NCBI RefSeq assembly: GCF_902459465.1
Contig: NC_047076.1
Span: 2,927,488 to 2,991,487 of the forward strand
Source of the DNA: Asterias rubens
Lineage: Eukaryota > Echinodermata > Asteroidea > Forcipulatida > Asteriidae
Direction: 5' to 3'
DNA: 64,000 nt
Below the pieces are notes generated by a model, which had not been told where the DNA came from, did no database searches, and worked only from the letters and a program-made list of their open reading frames with translations. Positions 29,251-41,959 of this stretch are shown in pieces. The stretch's first letter is position 1; the number at the start of each line of letters is the position of its first letter. A program made the position numbers and the translations under genes.

Positions 29251-32200
29251 TCACAAGATGGAACACTTTTGCTGTTTGTTCTTTCGTTTGCTCCGGCGCT
29301 TGGCTGCACGGTCAACTGGCTGTCGCCTGTGAAGATAAAACAGCAAACCAACAGTTACTTTTAATCAAGTCAAATTGTTTACTTGTAGTTGTTAATATGA
29401 TGTACATGTACATGTACATGTAGCACAACTGTTTTTTTGTTTTTTTTTGCTATTTATCAATTACCTGATTACCCTGACGACTTCATGGAATGCCCTGTCG
29501 ATATTTTGAGGTGGGTCTTTAGCACTCGTTTCTATGTAGGAAATCTTCTGTAAAAAAGGTCGGAGTGAACGTTTAATAATCATGGTAACAATAGTTTGTC
29601 AAATAATTCCTCAAATAGTACCAGAAAAATTTGAAAAGAAACAAGTCTCCCTTTGAAAAACACAAGACAGAAAAATTGACACAAGTTACAAATCTTGTTG
29701 AATAGGATACATAACTGTAGTGGAAGATTCACCAATGCAAGTTTTACGTATATATCTGGATGTACTTCACCAGTAATAATATAGCTCATATCACCATGAG
29801 GTCCCTATACACAGTGGGTATTTTCCTAATAGTGGAGCAAGGTGTTGAAGTATGAGACATAATTATTCATTTACTTAGTACCATGCTATAGTTTACAAGG
29901 TGCTGTGGCACAATATGCAGCCAATCAAACCAGTAACACCGGGACGAACCCCTTCTTTTAACGATAAGTGCGCTGGGCTATTTTATGTGCATTACACAAT
30001 ACATGGGACCAACTGCTTTAACATCCCATCCATAGGAGTAAGCAATAATGGTTAAAGTGTCTTGCTTGAGGACACACACCAGAGCTTGAGTTTGATGCTC
30101 TTATCTGGTAGGACATGACGGGCCACAAGTAGTGGCAACCAATCAGGTTTATATATGAATGACCATTAAATTCAAAACAACGTATGACCTCAAATCAATC
30201 TGTGATCTTACCCCAAGCTCGGCAGCTAGAGCCTTGCCGTCCTCCTCGGTTACTTTCCGTTGATGAACCAAGTCTACTTTGTTGGCGACGAGAATCATTG
30301 GGTAGGCATCTCTATATTAACAAAGGGGTGGGGATAGATTATAGATAGAAATATCACTTGTCAATGGGAGTACAAGAACTAAATGATACAATTTGTCAAA
30401 TTTGCAAAAGATTATAGTTGAATATAAACTTGAACAGCATTAATTACTGTTGTTTTATCATAGAAAGGTAAGCTAGTGTAATGATCACACACATCAATAT
30501 GACTAAAACTGAAGAAAAAAAAACGACGCATGCCGATCCATGTCGATTAATGTCATATTGAGCAAAATCTCAGATTTCACAAAAAGGCCCCAAGTGGCAA
30601 CATGTAGGGATCACAAAACAGCACTGTGACGCCACACCACAGACCGGACCCAAAAAGAAAAATACAGTCAAGAAGATAAACAACCTTCTATATTAACCCA
30701 TTTTCTCATTTCAAAATACACTTTGAAAATAAAAACTCCTACAAAAACCCCCAGTGGGCATCCCATTATAATCCATAAATTACTAACAAAGTAAACAAGG
30801 TCCACACTTCCCCCAAAACACAAGTACGCTCAAGCAGCAACCTATGGAGCAAGTGTGCATTAACACTCAAGCAGCGACCAATGGAGCGAGTGTGCATTAA
30901 CATCACAGAGTCCTGAGATGTTTACTCAATCCAGAAGTGGACTGAGATGATTCTGGGACTAAACCAGCGAGTCATTCAAAACTCCCTGAGGAATGTTCCA
31001 TTCCTTTCAGCTAACGGTGAAGGGGAGGGGGATCCCTTGATACCACCCTGACCTTTTAGGCCCAAAATAAAAAAGAAGTTAAGCGTTCCCGCCCGCTTCC
31101 TTTATGGAGGCCACCTTTTTTTTACGAAAACAAAATTCCAAATTGTTTTTTGGGGTTTTTTTTTCTAATGAAGAAAACAAAAGTTTACATTTACAATCTC
31201 AGACGAAAATAATTTAATTTGAAAAATAAAGCCCAGACAATTGTTTTGAAATATATGTCAGGCGATCATTTTGATTTTTTTTTCCTTCCTATTTAAAAAA
31301 AAGAGAGGATGCTAAACATGTTTTTTATTTTATTTGGCCTTACAGTGTGACCAAGAGACAACTGACCTGGCATTTTGCCGATAATTGACAATTTGACTTC
31401 AGGACTTGATTTGTGGAATAGATACACTGAAAGCATTGGATGTAAAGACCGGGAGAAAAGCTATTAGTAATTCTCCCCGATCCTAAAAACCAAAAACACA
31501 GCACAGACTTCGCAGCTCATTCTGAAACCTTATCAGTTGCAAGGAATGCAGCTCCAAGAACTCAAACAGACACTTGCAGGCAGAGACAAATTTGTTTTTT
31601 TTTTTATTCAGAAATGACGTTTCACGCTCGACAACTATTTAGGGCTGAACCTCTCCAAAACTAAGGAAATTACTCTCCGGAGAGAAGTTGAATGTCCTAC
31701 CAAAAAGACACAACTATCTGTTAAAGGAACACAGTGCCTTGGATCGGTCGAGTGGGTCTTTGAAAAGCGCTTGTAACCGTTTGTTATAAATGCATATATG
31801 ATTATAGAGAGATATTTTCAAAGTAGGATATAATGTAATGATCCACACAAGTATCACTCGAAATTGCGTGGTTTTCCTTTTACCTCGGTCACCCATTTAC
31901 GGGAGTCAAATGTTTGACTCCAGTAAATGGCCTAGTTCACAAAGTAAAAAGAAAACCACGCAATTTCGAGGCAAATTTATGTGGATCATTGTATTCTACT
32001 TTTAAAATATCTTTCTAACCATGCATTTTATAACGTTCAAACGGTTTAGAACGCTTTTCAAAGACCAACTCGACCGATCCAAGGCAACGTGTTCCTTTAA
32101 AATGGTTTTGATACCTTTTGTGCATAATGTAGATCAAATTTGTTTGCCATGCAGGCATGAATCCTTGCTCACTGTGAATGAAGCTGTAGCTGTAGGTAAT

Positions 32201-35200
32201 ATAATTCACCTGCAGAAGTTTCATCTTAATCATGTTAATTAGTCATCAAGTTTTCAACAACAAAATAAACATTTTAGAGCAATTGTTTCAGGAGAGTCGC
32301 GTAAATCCAATGTGCATGCCAAAAACAAATTTGGGAAATTGTTTTACTCATTCCTCAAAAACTACAGCACCTCAACATTTTAAAGGAAACGTTCTACCAT
32401 AAATATCTTCAAACCGTTTAAGTTTAATGTAAATCTGTGGACATTTGTTTTTTGTGTCGTACAAAAAAGTACCCAAACACTTTAATTTAGTAAAACATAG
32501 ACACACATGTACGTGCAGATTACAAGTGAAATGTCTAAAAACGAGAAATGTCAAGAATATCGCTTGAAAACATCCCTAGAAGATGAGACACCCTTAATGT
32601 CTGCCAATCAATCGTCGTTGAATCTTGCATTTCCGATGCCACATTTACACTCCGCGTCCAAATCTGCTCGGATGTTCCATTAAGAGGCATCTCAAATTAC
32701 TTCATGTAGCACCCGTTGCGACTGTGTGCCCTCACTGCGCAAATCCAAACCCTCGTTGTGTGAACATTATTAACAAGTGTGATGTTACAGCTTGAGCTAT
32801 TACATGAACTTTCCATGTAATGACGAAAGGACATGGCAAGATCCTCGCAGTGTGTGTCTCAAATTTCAACAGATTAGGAGGATTCTCTCCGCCTAAAAAA
32901 TGTGGATACAGTCGGAAAGCTCTTGGCTTGCTGTAATCAAATATCATAATCTCTGCCCAGAAAGACTTGACGATTTGTTTTACAACGTTTATGTTTAGGC
33001 CTCGAATTAACCCACGGCACCCACAGCTGTTGCCGTGGTGCCCTTCGCAAAGTTCCAATATAAGTTTACATTTTCCTCTTAGAGGTGCACCTTACCAGAG
33101 TCATTTTGCCGAGTCCCTTCGAGAGCAAAGTATAGGATTTGAGGCATTGCTTGGTGAGGTATCAATATATATTTTGGTTTGCGGTAACACCATACATGTG
33201 TACCTACTTGCCAGGTAGAGTTTGTTCTTTAGAGAACTGTCTTGCTTTATTTTACTACCGCGGAGTAGATATTCGGCGGGTTCGGGAGACTTCTCAGTTC
33301 TGAAAAGAACTGTCCTGCTTTTTTAACCTGGGCGGATGGTATAGGATGGGACTACCAGATTAGCTTATAGGATCGTGATTAACTGCACTACCGCAGAATC
33401 AGTTCTTAAATTGGCCTCAGTCATAAGGCCAGCGATTGTTGGTCCATTGGTTTCCAGATTTGAAGGGGGATGGGAAGGGGTCCTTGCGTGTGTTGTGTAA
33501 CGCTCCTAAAATAGCCCGGTGCACTAGGTTAGACCGGCTGCAATGTACCACACCTCCTTGTAAACCAGGGAATACATGTAGGTCTCATAAATCAAAACAG
33601 TCCCACATGTACATATATACATACCTTGCAGGAAAATACTGTATGTTTAAGCGCCTTGAGCATCACTGAGTGACGGATACGCGCTATATACATGTAAGAA
33701 GCAGCCACTGTTATTATTATTATTATTATGCGACGTACCTATCTTTAACTCTGAGTATCTGTGTGTAAAAGGACCTAGTGTTTTCATAACTGGCTCTGTC
33801 GATGACGGAGTAGACAATCAGAAAGCCATCTCCTTTTCTCATATACTGCTCTCTCATGGCACTGAATTCCTCCTGCCCTGCGGTGTCCAGAACTGAAGAA
33901 GAAGAAAAAGAAGAAGATGATTCCAAAGATTAGAGGGAGTTGCTTTGTCGCAAATCTCAAAAGTCCAGCACCTATCAGATTCAGGGCTTGGCTAAAAGGA
34001 AGTAGGCAGGTGCATCTTCCCAAGGGAATGACATACAGTAAGATAACCTATACAGGAGGTGAGGAAACAGACTTGGGTCTGTTTTTTGCTTCCCCCTTCC
34101 TGCCCTGGCAAAAGCATCCCCAAGTAAGTTCTGTCAAGGGGTGAAGCACCTATGAAAATTGCCAGTGGGGATGTTTTATTGTAGTCAATATAGAGGCTGA
34201 GAGACAATGATCCATAATCTTGTGTAATATTTCAATAATTGTTACTCCCTAGGAGATTCAAACTCATATCATCTCTGGGGTGGATTTCACAAAGAGTTAG
34301 GACTAGTCTTACCTCGTCTTAGGACGAGTTACTAGTCCTAACTTAGGACTAGCTGTACGTTTTTGATATCTCTTAGGACTAGTCCTAAGTTAGGACTAGT
34401 CCTAACTCTTTGTGAAATCGACCCCAGTACTTGTTACTTCCTAGGAGTGTCAAACTCGTATCGTCTCCGATCCATTGTTACTGCCTAAAACTTCAAACTC
34501 ACAGTCACAGCATCTCCATAATATGGAGATTAATATAATACAAATATTATTCAAGTAGGATTTGAAACTTTGCATGATGGCTATACGATATAGAAAGGTT
34601 TGCGGTAACACCATGTGGTAACACCAACCTTTCTATATCAAGTGTTATTTTTTTCGCCTGGGAAGTTCAAACTCAGTTTTATAACCTTACCGTTCCTGCC
34701 TACATGAACATGGTAAGTACATGTAGGAGGTGAAAAAACTCATATACATTGTAGGCCTAATCGTTACTGGCCTGGGGTGGGGGTGGGGGGGGGGGGTTCA
34801 AAACTCCCTCTATGGTTCTCGGTGGTGTAATCAACCATGTATATGAAATAATACAAAAATGTGAAAATTTGGGCCAATCAGTTGTGTGGGTCAGGAGCAA
34901 ATTTAACAAATGTGCAAAATCGTGCACAAATTTTTAAAACGAAAACACATTTTCCTTAGTGGGCTCTGGGTAGAGGGCGGGTGACCATTCAATCTTCACA
35001 TGGTGGTGTATGACCACTGGCAATTGGCCAGCAGACCACCACAAGGCTGAACCCTGGCCAGGGTTCACACCCAAATCTGTGATCCAACCTGGGAAGGGGG
35101 CAGTACAGATATCACCTTTAAAGCGGAAGCAACTTTACATTTTATACATGCTGGCCTATGCTGTGCTTGATCAGTGATCCTCCAAAACACATTGTCTTTT

Positions 35201-38200
35201 TAAAGGCAGTGGACACTATTGGTGATTACTCAAAATAATTATTAGCATAAAACCTTACTTGGTGACAAGTAATGGGGAGAGGTTGATGGTATTAAACATT
35301 GTGAGAAACGGCTCCCTCTGAAGTGCCATAGATTTCTAGAAAGAAATAGTTTTCCACGAATTTGATTTCGAGACCTCAGATTTAGAACTTGAGGTCTCGA
35401 AATCAACCATCTAAACGAACACAACTTCGTGCAACAAGGACGTTTTTTCTTTCATTATTATCTCGCAAGTTCAATGACCGATTGAGCTCAAATTTTCACA
35501 GGTTTGTTATTTTATGCATATGTTGAGATACACCAACTGTGAAGGCTAGTATTTGACAATTACCAATAGTGTCCACTGCCTTTAAACCTGGTATCATGTA
35601 GGCCCTACCTGACTATAGCGGCCTTGTCTCTGACATTTTGTGACATTTAAAAAGATTTGTCCAATGTAAGTTTACACCATTCGCAAACATGTACATTTAA
35701 CACTATCAAACCAACTGTGACTTTAATATGAATTTGAAATCACTGTCTCCTCTTGCAAATGAGCAGGTGCTCAATTAGAGATACATCTTTTTCTTAAAGA
35801 AAACTCTGGGGGGGGGGGTTTAAAGGGGGAACATCTATGGCACTGTACACTCGGTACATGTAGGTGTCTCATAATAATTTCACTAATGTAACAGCACACA
35901 TGTAAAGGTCAAATTGCCATCACCATTCGAGCTTGAAAATGGCTGCCTGCTGCAAACACACCATGGACTGTACAAGATTTATAACTCGTTACTAGTACTT
36001 GATTGTACCGGAGAAATATGATGTAGGCCTACTGTGTGCACATCATACTTGAAAGAGAATGGGTTGCTCTGTGGTCATACTGTGTCACCACAAAACCCAG
36101 ATTTTGTTTATTTTTTTTTTATTTTGAATTTCTGATACTAACTCCAGTTCATTAGATTCTAATTTTGGGTTGGACAAAGACAGATCGACTGGAGAATTAA
36201 AATGTATATTCAGTCAGTTTCCTTCTGCCTTTATGTTTGTATGTAGTTGAAATAAAGCCTGCTCGTTGTGGTCGGTTTTGAATGATTTGGCTATGACTTT
36301 ACATGTATGAAGATGTCGGTAACCCTTCACAGGCGCTACCAACTGAGCTACTATGAGCCCTATGTTGGCAAGTCCCTATTTTGTCAATATCTCTGTTCGT
36401 GTTTATATCTGATACAATGTACATGTACACTTGTATGTAGGCCTGTGTACAAATATCCCTACACGTATTGACTTCATTACTGAGTACATTATGGTAATTT
36501 TAACCTCTCAAACACACTTCAATACTCTAACAACCTCATCCCCCTCCCCCCCCCCCCCCCCCCCAAGAGACCTCTTCTCCTGCAGCAGCCAACCCTCCAG
36601 ATCAACGAAAACAGACCATGCATAACATGTACAATATTCAATTAAAAACATAATTGAATCAGAATTTTAGACTTTCAAATGAGTTTCAAAACCCTGCTGA
36701 AACCTGTGCGGTTGATGATTGCCCCAGGGACGAAGTTTCTACATACGGTCAAATACAAAAAAAACATGTTTAGTGTCCTCCCTTAAAAAAAAAAAGGGGG
36801 GGGGCCTTTTCACTGCCTCACACGTTTTATAATACAAACAGTCGGGCTATTTTTCAAAAACATATTTTTTGCTGAGATGATTAAATTATTTCCTTATTTT
36901 TGGTTTTCAGAAAAAAAGAAATATAAAACATGTATTATTTTTTTTTTTTTAAGGAGCAGGGACGCTAAACATGTTTTTTTGGGGGGGCCTAGCAACCACG
37001 GACACATACTCAAAAACAACCATCTTAGCCAGCCTGGTGGCCAGCCAGCCGCACACCGGAAGTTTCACGGCCCAACACCCTTGGGGGGGGGGGGGACTAG
37101 CAGCCATGCATGAAACAAATAGGCTGAGAGTGATTTGATGCAGAAAGGGGGGGGGGGTATTAATGCTACTAATGACACGTGCAGACACAGCTGATTCATT
37201 GCACCTACATAATTAACCATTGTATAATAACAATATAATTTTTTCAGAATTTGAAGATTGGTTTGAGATCCTGTATAGGCAAGGTCAAGAGGTGATTTTG
37301 TACATGAAAGAGGAAGTAGGCATATTGAGTACACGTTGACAATGTGTACAATAAAACCTAGATTAATTTTCCTCCAAATATACAAACAGGAAGTTATACC
37401 GTACATGTAGTTCACACACACACACAGCTTTATAGTCAATGAAAGCCAATTCACTACAGAGTGAATATTTTTGTGTGGGTTTCTCAGGAAGCCATTTACA
37501 CCCTCCATGGTCGATGTAATAGTCATACTTAAAGACACTGGCCACTATTGGTAATTGTCTAAGACCAGTCTTCTCACTTGGTGTATCTCAACATGCATAC
37601 AATAACAAACCTGTGAAAATTTGAGCACAATCGGTCGTCGAAGTTGCGAGATAATAATGAAAGAAAAAACACCCTTGTCACACAAAGTTGTGTGCTTTCA
37701 GGTGCTTGATTTCAAGACCTCAAATTCTAAATCTGAGGTCTCAAAATCAAATTTGTGGAAAATTACTTATTTATTGAAAACTATGTTATTCAGAGGGAGC
37801 CGTTTCTCACACTGTTTAAAACTATCAACCTCTCCCCATTACTCGTTACCAATTAAAGTTTTATGCTAATAATTATTTTGAGTGTTTCCCAATAGTGTCC
37901 ACTGCCTTTAAGTAGGCATGTTAGAATGCTATTCTGACATCCTGATAAAGATCAATGAATTACTGAAGGTGTTCAAAGAATGCTGCTCAATGATAACAAA
38001 AGGTGAAAAGGAACAATTTTTCTGAAGTGAAAGAGGAAACCATAACTATTGAGTGACAATGTGTACAATAAAAACTAGATTAATTTCTCCCAATACAAAA
38101 GCAAATTATTTCATGCACAGAGCTTTTTAGTAGATTATTTCCTGCACAGAGCTGTAACTAAGGCAATTTATCATGGAGTGAATATTTCAATACATGTCGA

Positions 38201-41200
38201 ATTCTTGGGAAGCCACTTAGTCCGATCTTAGGTTAGGATTCTCACATCCTGATAAAGATAAATTCTGCCCTTCAAGGTGTTCAAAGAATGCTGTGCAATG
38301 ATATAAAAGAGGGAAGACTGGAAAATAAACCCTCAAGGTTAGGCCTAATATAATATAAAAAAACATGCTTAGCATCCTGTCTTATTGAAAAAGATTTGTT
38401 TTTCTTTTTTTCTTTTCTTTTTTTATAAGGGAACATTACAGAATGGTTTGTTGCTAACAAAACAGTTGAGTTGCTGGCAGTGTAAGCACTTTATGTAATC
38501 CACCATATACATAAACTGACAAACCTGTTGAAGTTTTAGATCGATCGGCCATCTGGGTCACGAGAGAATAGTGAAAAACTGATTATAAATTTTGCATTGC
38601 ATCAATGGCAAAATAAAAATGAATAAAACGCTCACTGAGCGACAAACTCCAAATGCGAAGTTATATTGCTTATACTTCTCATCAAATATGACATTTCAGA
38701 CAGAAATATTTTAAGGGATGTTTTCAACTATCGTCATCATTAGACCGTGTAAGTTTTATATATCTGTGATCTTCACGATTTTTGTTTCTTACCAATTCTG
38801 TAATGTTCCTTTAAATGGCCGCCTGACAAATTTGTAAAGATAGTTATCAATTCTTTTTAACTGAGATTTCTTGTGTATCTTCTTTTTTTTCATTAAAAAT
38901 AAATAAAAGAGCTCTGTTCATAAAAAAATGAAAAGAAAAAGGAGGCCACACCAAAAGAGAAAGCGAATGGGGACGCTAAACATGTTTTCTTTTTGTTGGC
39001 CTTACTTGATTGATCCTGTCCATCATTTACAGTGTAGGATGTTTTTCTTGTGGCTGTGTAAAAACAGAATTAAGCAACGACCCATTGAATTGAAACAAAC
39101 ATGTATGGATTTTTAACCTATCATTGATTTATTTTATTAGGAAAGAATTCCAGAGAAAAAGGAAAGCTCTAATCTGAGCTGTTGGGCCATAAATATTGAG
39201 GTCTTTTGTTGACAAGCCGTCAAAAGCGAGTTGACTTTTGAATAGAAAACAAAATTGGCTCTTTTGAAACAGAGGGGGGAATGAGAAGTGAAAAGAGATT
39301 TTGATAAAAAAATTCTAATTTGTTTTTAATGCAAATTTGCCCCAAACAATTCTAAAAGCCACTCAAGGTAAGGGGCTACAGGGAGAAAATGATTTTAAAA
39401 CACGAAAATAAAGCTGGAGGCAGGAATTTATATTCCACTTAAAACAGTCCAGATTGTAGGATGCCACCAGGCAAGGAGTTCCACAGAGATGCACAAAAGT
39501 AAGAATCTTTTGCCAATCTGAGTACATCGACTGCCTTCGGTTGTATCCATTGTATCAGTGAACCTAAATTTGTTCGTAAATCGGGTATCTTTACGGGCAA
39601 TTTGGAACACACAGCCATGCGTTTTACGCGAGTACGGCATGCAGCTCGCGCACATTTCACAAAACCCGTTGCCCGATTGGTTAGTAATAAACTTGCGAGC
39701 CAAACGCCAAAATGCAGTTTGCCCGCAAAGATGGCGTCTATTGTAACTTATCTATTGTTATTACTGTGTGACATTGTACATGGTATGACATTCAATGTAG
39801 TGTGTGAACCATAAACCTTAGTGTGAACCAGATTTTTGTGATGCAAAACAGGTCAAACGAATCCATTGTTATTTGATTCGGCCATTGCTACAAAGAAAGA
39901 ACATCTTCATGTTCATCTTCATGTGAAAAATTAGGTCAATTACATGTACGATGTGGGTCATTGCAAAACTGCAAGTGCCTTTTTTTGTATGCAATGTACT
40001 AGGGTTTAGGCACATGTACGCACACAGGGAACGATTATATGCAAGCAATTTTGCACCACACCCCCCCCCCCCCCCCCCCCCACTAGCAAAATAGCTGAAC
40101 TGAAATTGTTGTGTAAATGCCTATTACATGAATAGCATGATCTGCAAATAGATGCTAATTGCTATACAAGAAAAAACACTCACTGGTAAATCCTCCTTCA
40201 CAATGTAAGCCTACATACATGTACAGGCATCCCACAAGAGCAGAGATGTTTAGTTCACATTACATGTACATGTATAACCACGGCAGGAATTTAACACACT
40301 TTCATATCAACTATTTCAAGGTCAATACAAAATTCATGACATATTTATCTTACACTACAGCGTAATTTATACAGAACTGGCGCTGCTTCAAGTGCATATT
40401 GTGTGCATTTATTGTATTGAGTCAATACAAGGCTTTCCACTTGGGTGATTCTGAAGTGGAAAGGGGAACTTTTTCAAATTATTTGCCAAAATTTCACATT
40501 CATTCCTGAAAAAAATGAGTGTTCTACCTCCATGGTTTTACACTGTTTCGATATGACTGACTGCTTTAATGGCACTTGCACAATTGCATAAACTGCGCAT
40601 ACCTTAAGAAAATAACTTTAAAATTCTCGAATGTCGAAAGATCAAATTCAGACAATTGAAATGCTACAATTTTTGGCATTGTATTCACAATACATGTTAT
40701 GATTGTGAACTAGTAAAAGGTAGGCCCTAACAGGTGCAACAGGCAATTTCTGATAATGCACTGGGTTTTTACCCCCGGAGGCCACAAACAAATTTAATGG
40801 ACACACATGACTTGTTGTACGAGTTGACTTGTTAAAATTTACCACAGTGATATCCTGAAGAATCTAACCATCAGGACCTAGAAGTTATTCAAAAATAAAA
40901 ATGAAAACAAAAATTGCTATGTTCCTCTTTGTCAATATGGAAACTTAGTACCTTAAGTGTCGTTTCAGATACCCATGCTTACCTACATATCTATTATCCT
41001 GCTTAGCAGAAATCAGCAGGAAACCAGTCATACATCAGGATTTAAGGCAGTCCTAAATGCTTATAAAAATTGTCAAGTTAAAATGTTACAAATTTGTAAC
41101 CATTTAACTGGCGTCTGCACAGAATACCAGGACTAAGTTTTCCTATATCTAGAGCTACTTTCACAGAATGCTCAAGAAAAATGTTCTGCCCGGGAAAACA

Positions 41201-41959
41201 ACTAAGCAGGACGCCAGTCACAGACGTAACGTAGGTCTGGAATTCCAATGCAGGCCATAGTGGATGAATGGCCTTTGTTGCCCCTGGTCTTGGCCTTTGT
41301 TGCCCCTGGTCTTGGCCTTTGTTGCCCCCAGTGCTGGTTACCCCTGGTCTTGGCCTTGGTGCCAGTTCGAAAGTTCCCCATAGACTTTAAGATTTTTCAA
41401 ATGGAAGTGCCCTTTGCAATATGGCCTGGGAATGTGTTACCTATGATACCTTAGGCTGGTAACATTAATCTGGTAAGCAAAATAGTTTTGTGCTTAGCTA
41501 CTGTTTTGCTTGTGGTTAGTGGCAAATTTCTGAAATTGGGCTTTGAACTGCATGTATTGTACATTGTAAATAAATTGAATGTTACATAGAGGAACATTAC
41601 ACAATCTAGAGCAAGGGTTCAAGACTAATCACCTCTAAGCCGGAACATTAGGAAGTAAAACCTAGTTTCTGTGGAGAATTTATTGTTTTAAAAATTCATA
41701 GCATCAACAGCCCGAGGGGCGATAACCTCCACTGTGGAAGGTTCCACCATGTCTACTTACCATCCAGGATGCACCATTCCCCGTCGATTTCCGTGTGCTG
41801 TATGTAAGAGTCCTCTATGGTGGGGTCGTAATCGACTACAAACATCTTCTGGAAGAACTGAATCGTGATAGCGCTCTTTCCAACGCCGCCATCCCCCACG
41901 ACGATCAGCTTATACGTCGTCAGATTGTCCCTAGAAATGTCTTGAAGGGGGTTTGACAT
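29251..41959 (-). CDS. MRAS: M-Ras-type small GTPase, complete, 5 coding exons
   Basis: Membrane-anchored Ras-family GTPase; vertebrate M-Ras acts with SHOC2-PP1 on RAF and in cell-shape signalling. Coding exons (minus): 41959-41761, 33892-33739, 30311-30212, 29547-29465, 29326-29251; GT-AG, in frame, 612 nt, 203 aa (human 208). Seen: P-loop GDGGVGKS at 22-29, effector loop YDPTIEDSY at 44-52, DTAGQEE with the catalytic Gln at about 73, NKVD at 128-131 and ETSAK at 157-161. A basic tail ([12 protein letters not shown]) precedes CSIL at 200-203; a terminal leucine predicts geranylgeranylation. HTEID after switch I and SAKDPP favour M-Ras over R-Ras. The last exon is only 76 nt and was found by splice site and CAAX box. 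Introns 1 (7.9 kb) and 2 (3.4 kb) hold many repeats. A non-coding 5' exon may exist further upstream but I could not place it. Confidence 0.95.
31080..31345. repeat. Interspersed repeat with a GCTAAACATG core
   Basis: Contains GATGCTAAACATGTTTTTTA then GGCCTTA. The same core occurs at about 36952-36990, 38970-39005 and 62520-62555 on plus and near 36766-36790 and 38365-38390 on minus, next to long A/T runs. No coding content. Confidence 0.45.
31721..32100. repeat. 380-bp palindromic MITE in M-Ras intron 2
   Basis: Ends TTAAAGGAACACAGTGCCTT and its inverse (GGCAACGTGTTCCTTTAA). The arms run most of the length (TGGATCGGTCGAGT, CTTTGAAAAGCG, CCACGCAATTTCGAG type blocks) and meet in a short centre near 31905-31925. 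TTAA at both edges. Confidence 0.8.
33176..33420. repeat. Unclassified repeat in M-Ras intron 2
   Basis: Contains GGTTTGCGGTAACACCAT, which recurs in the hairpin at 34587-34639, and two copies of an AGAACTGTC-TGCTTT motif (33236 and 33308). The class cannot be told from sequence alone. Confidence 0.35.
34277..34425. repeat. 149-bp palindromic element in M-Ras intron 1
   Basis: Inverted ends GGGGTGGATTTCACAAAGAG and CTTTGTGAAATCGACCCC. The inside is a run of TTAGGACTAGTCCTAA units in both senses. It can fold into a near-complete hairpin. Confidence 0.75.
34587..34639. repeat. Hairpin in M-Ras intron 1
   Basis: Arms GATATAGAAAGGTT and AACCTTTCTATATC surround two copies of GGTAACACCA. Confidence 0.6.
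35200..35585 (+). repeat. MITE family A copy in M-Ras intron 1
   Basis: Ends TTAAAGGCAGTGGACAC and GTGTCCACTGCCTTTAA, with the same internal order as the copy at 78-475. Confidence 0.85.
37529..37911 (-). repeat. MITE family A copy in M-Ras intron 1
   Basis: Ends TTAAAGACACTGGCCACTAT and GTCCACTGCCTTTAA. Orientation is opposite to the copy at 35200-35585, so the two could pair in the pre-mRNA. Confidence 0.85.
38425..38814 (+). repeat. MITE, family with GGAACATTACAGAAT ends
   Basis: Ends AAGGGAACATTACAGAATGG and ACCAATTCTGTAATG-TTCCTTTAA. It is the unbroken counterpart of the split element in PDIA4 intron 1. Confidence 0.7.
39428..39703 (-). pseudogene. Possible non-LTR retrotransposon (LINE) C-terminal remnant
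   Basis: A 91-codon frame (39703-39428) overlaps a 73-codon frame (39660-39439). The latter contains [19 protein letters not shown], which resembles the conserved end of many LINE ORF2 proteins (S-F-F-x-R ... W-N-S-L-P). The match is short and split over frames, so this is tentative. Confidence 0.3.
41270..41362. repeat. 22-bp minisatellite in M-Ras intron 1
   Basis: About four units of GGCCTTTGTTGCCCCTGGTC-TT, the last ones degenerate. It has grown within a copy of the interspersed family that carries GGCCTTGGTGCC and AAGTGCCCTTTGC; M-Ras exon 1 ends about 400 bp further on. Confidence 0.75.

Noticed and set aside
32732-33058. 108-codon minus-strand open frame
   Set aside because: No recognised motif, inside M-Ras intron 2 next to repeat-like DNA (GGTTTGCGGTAACACC family); treated as chance.
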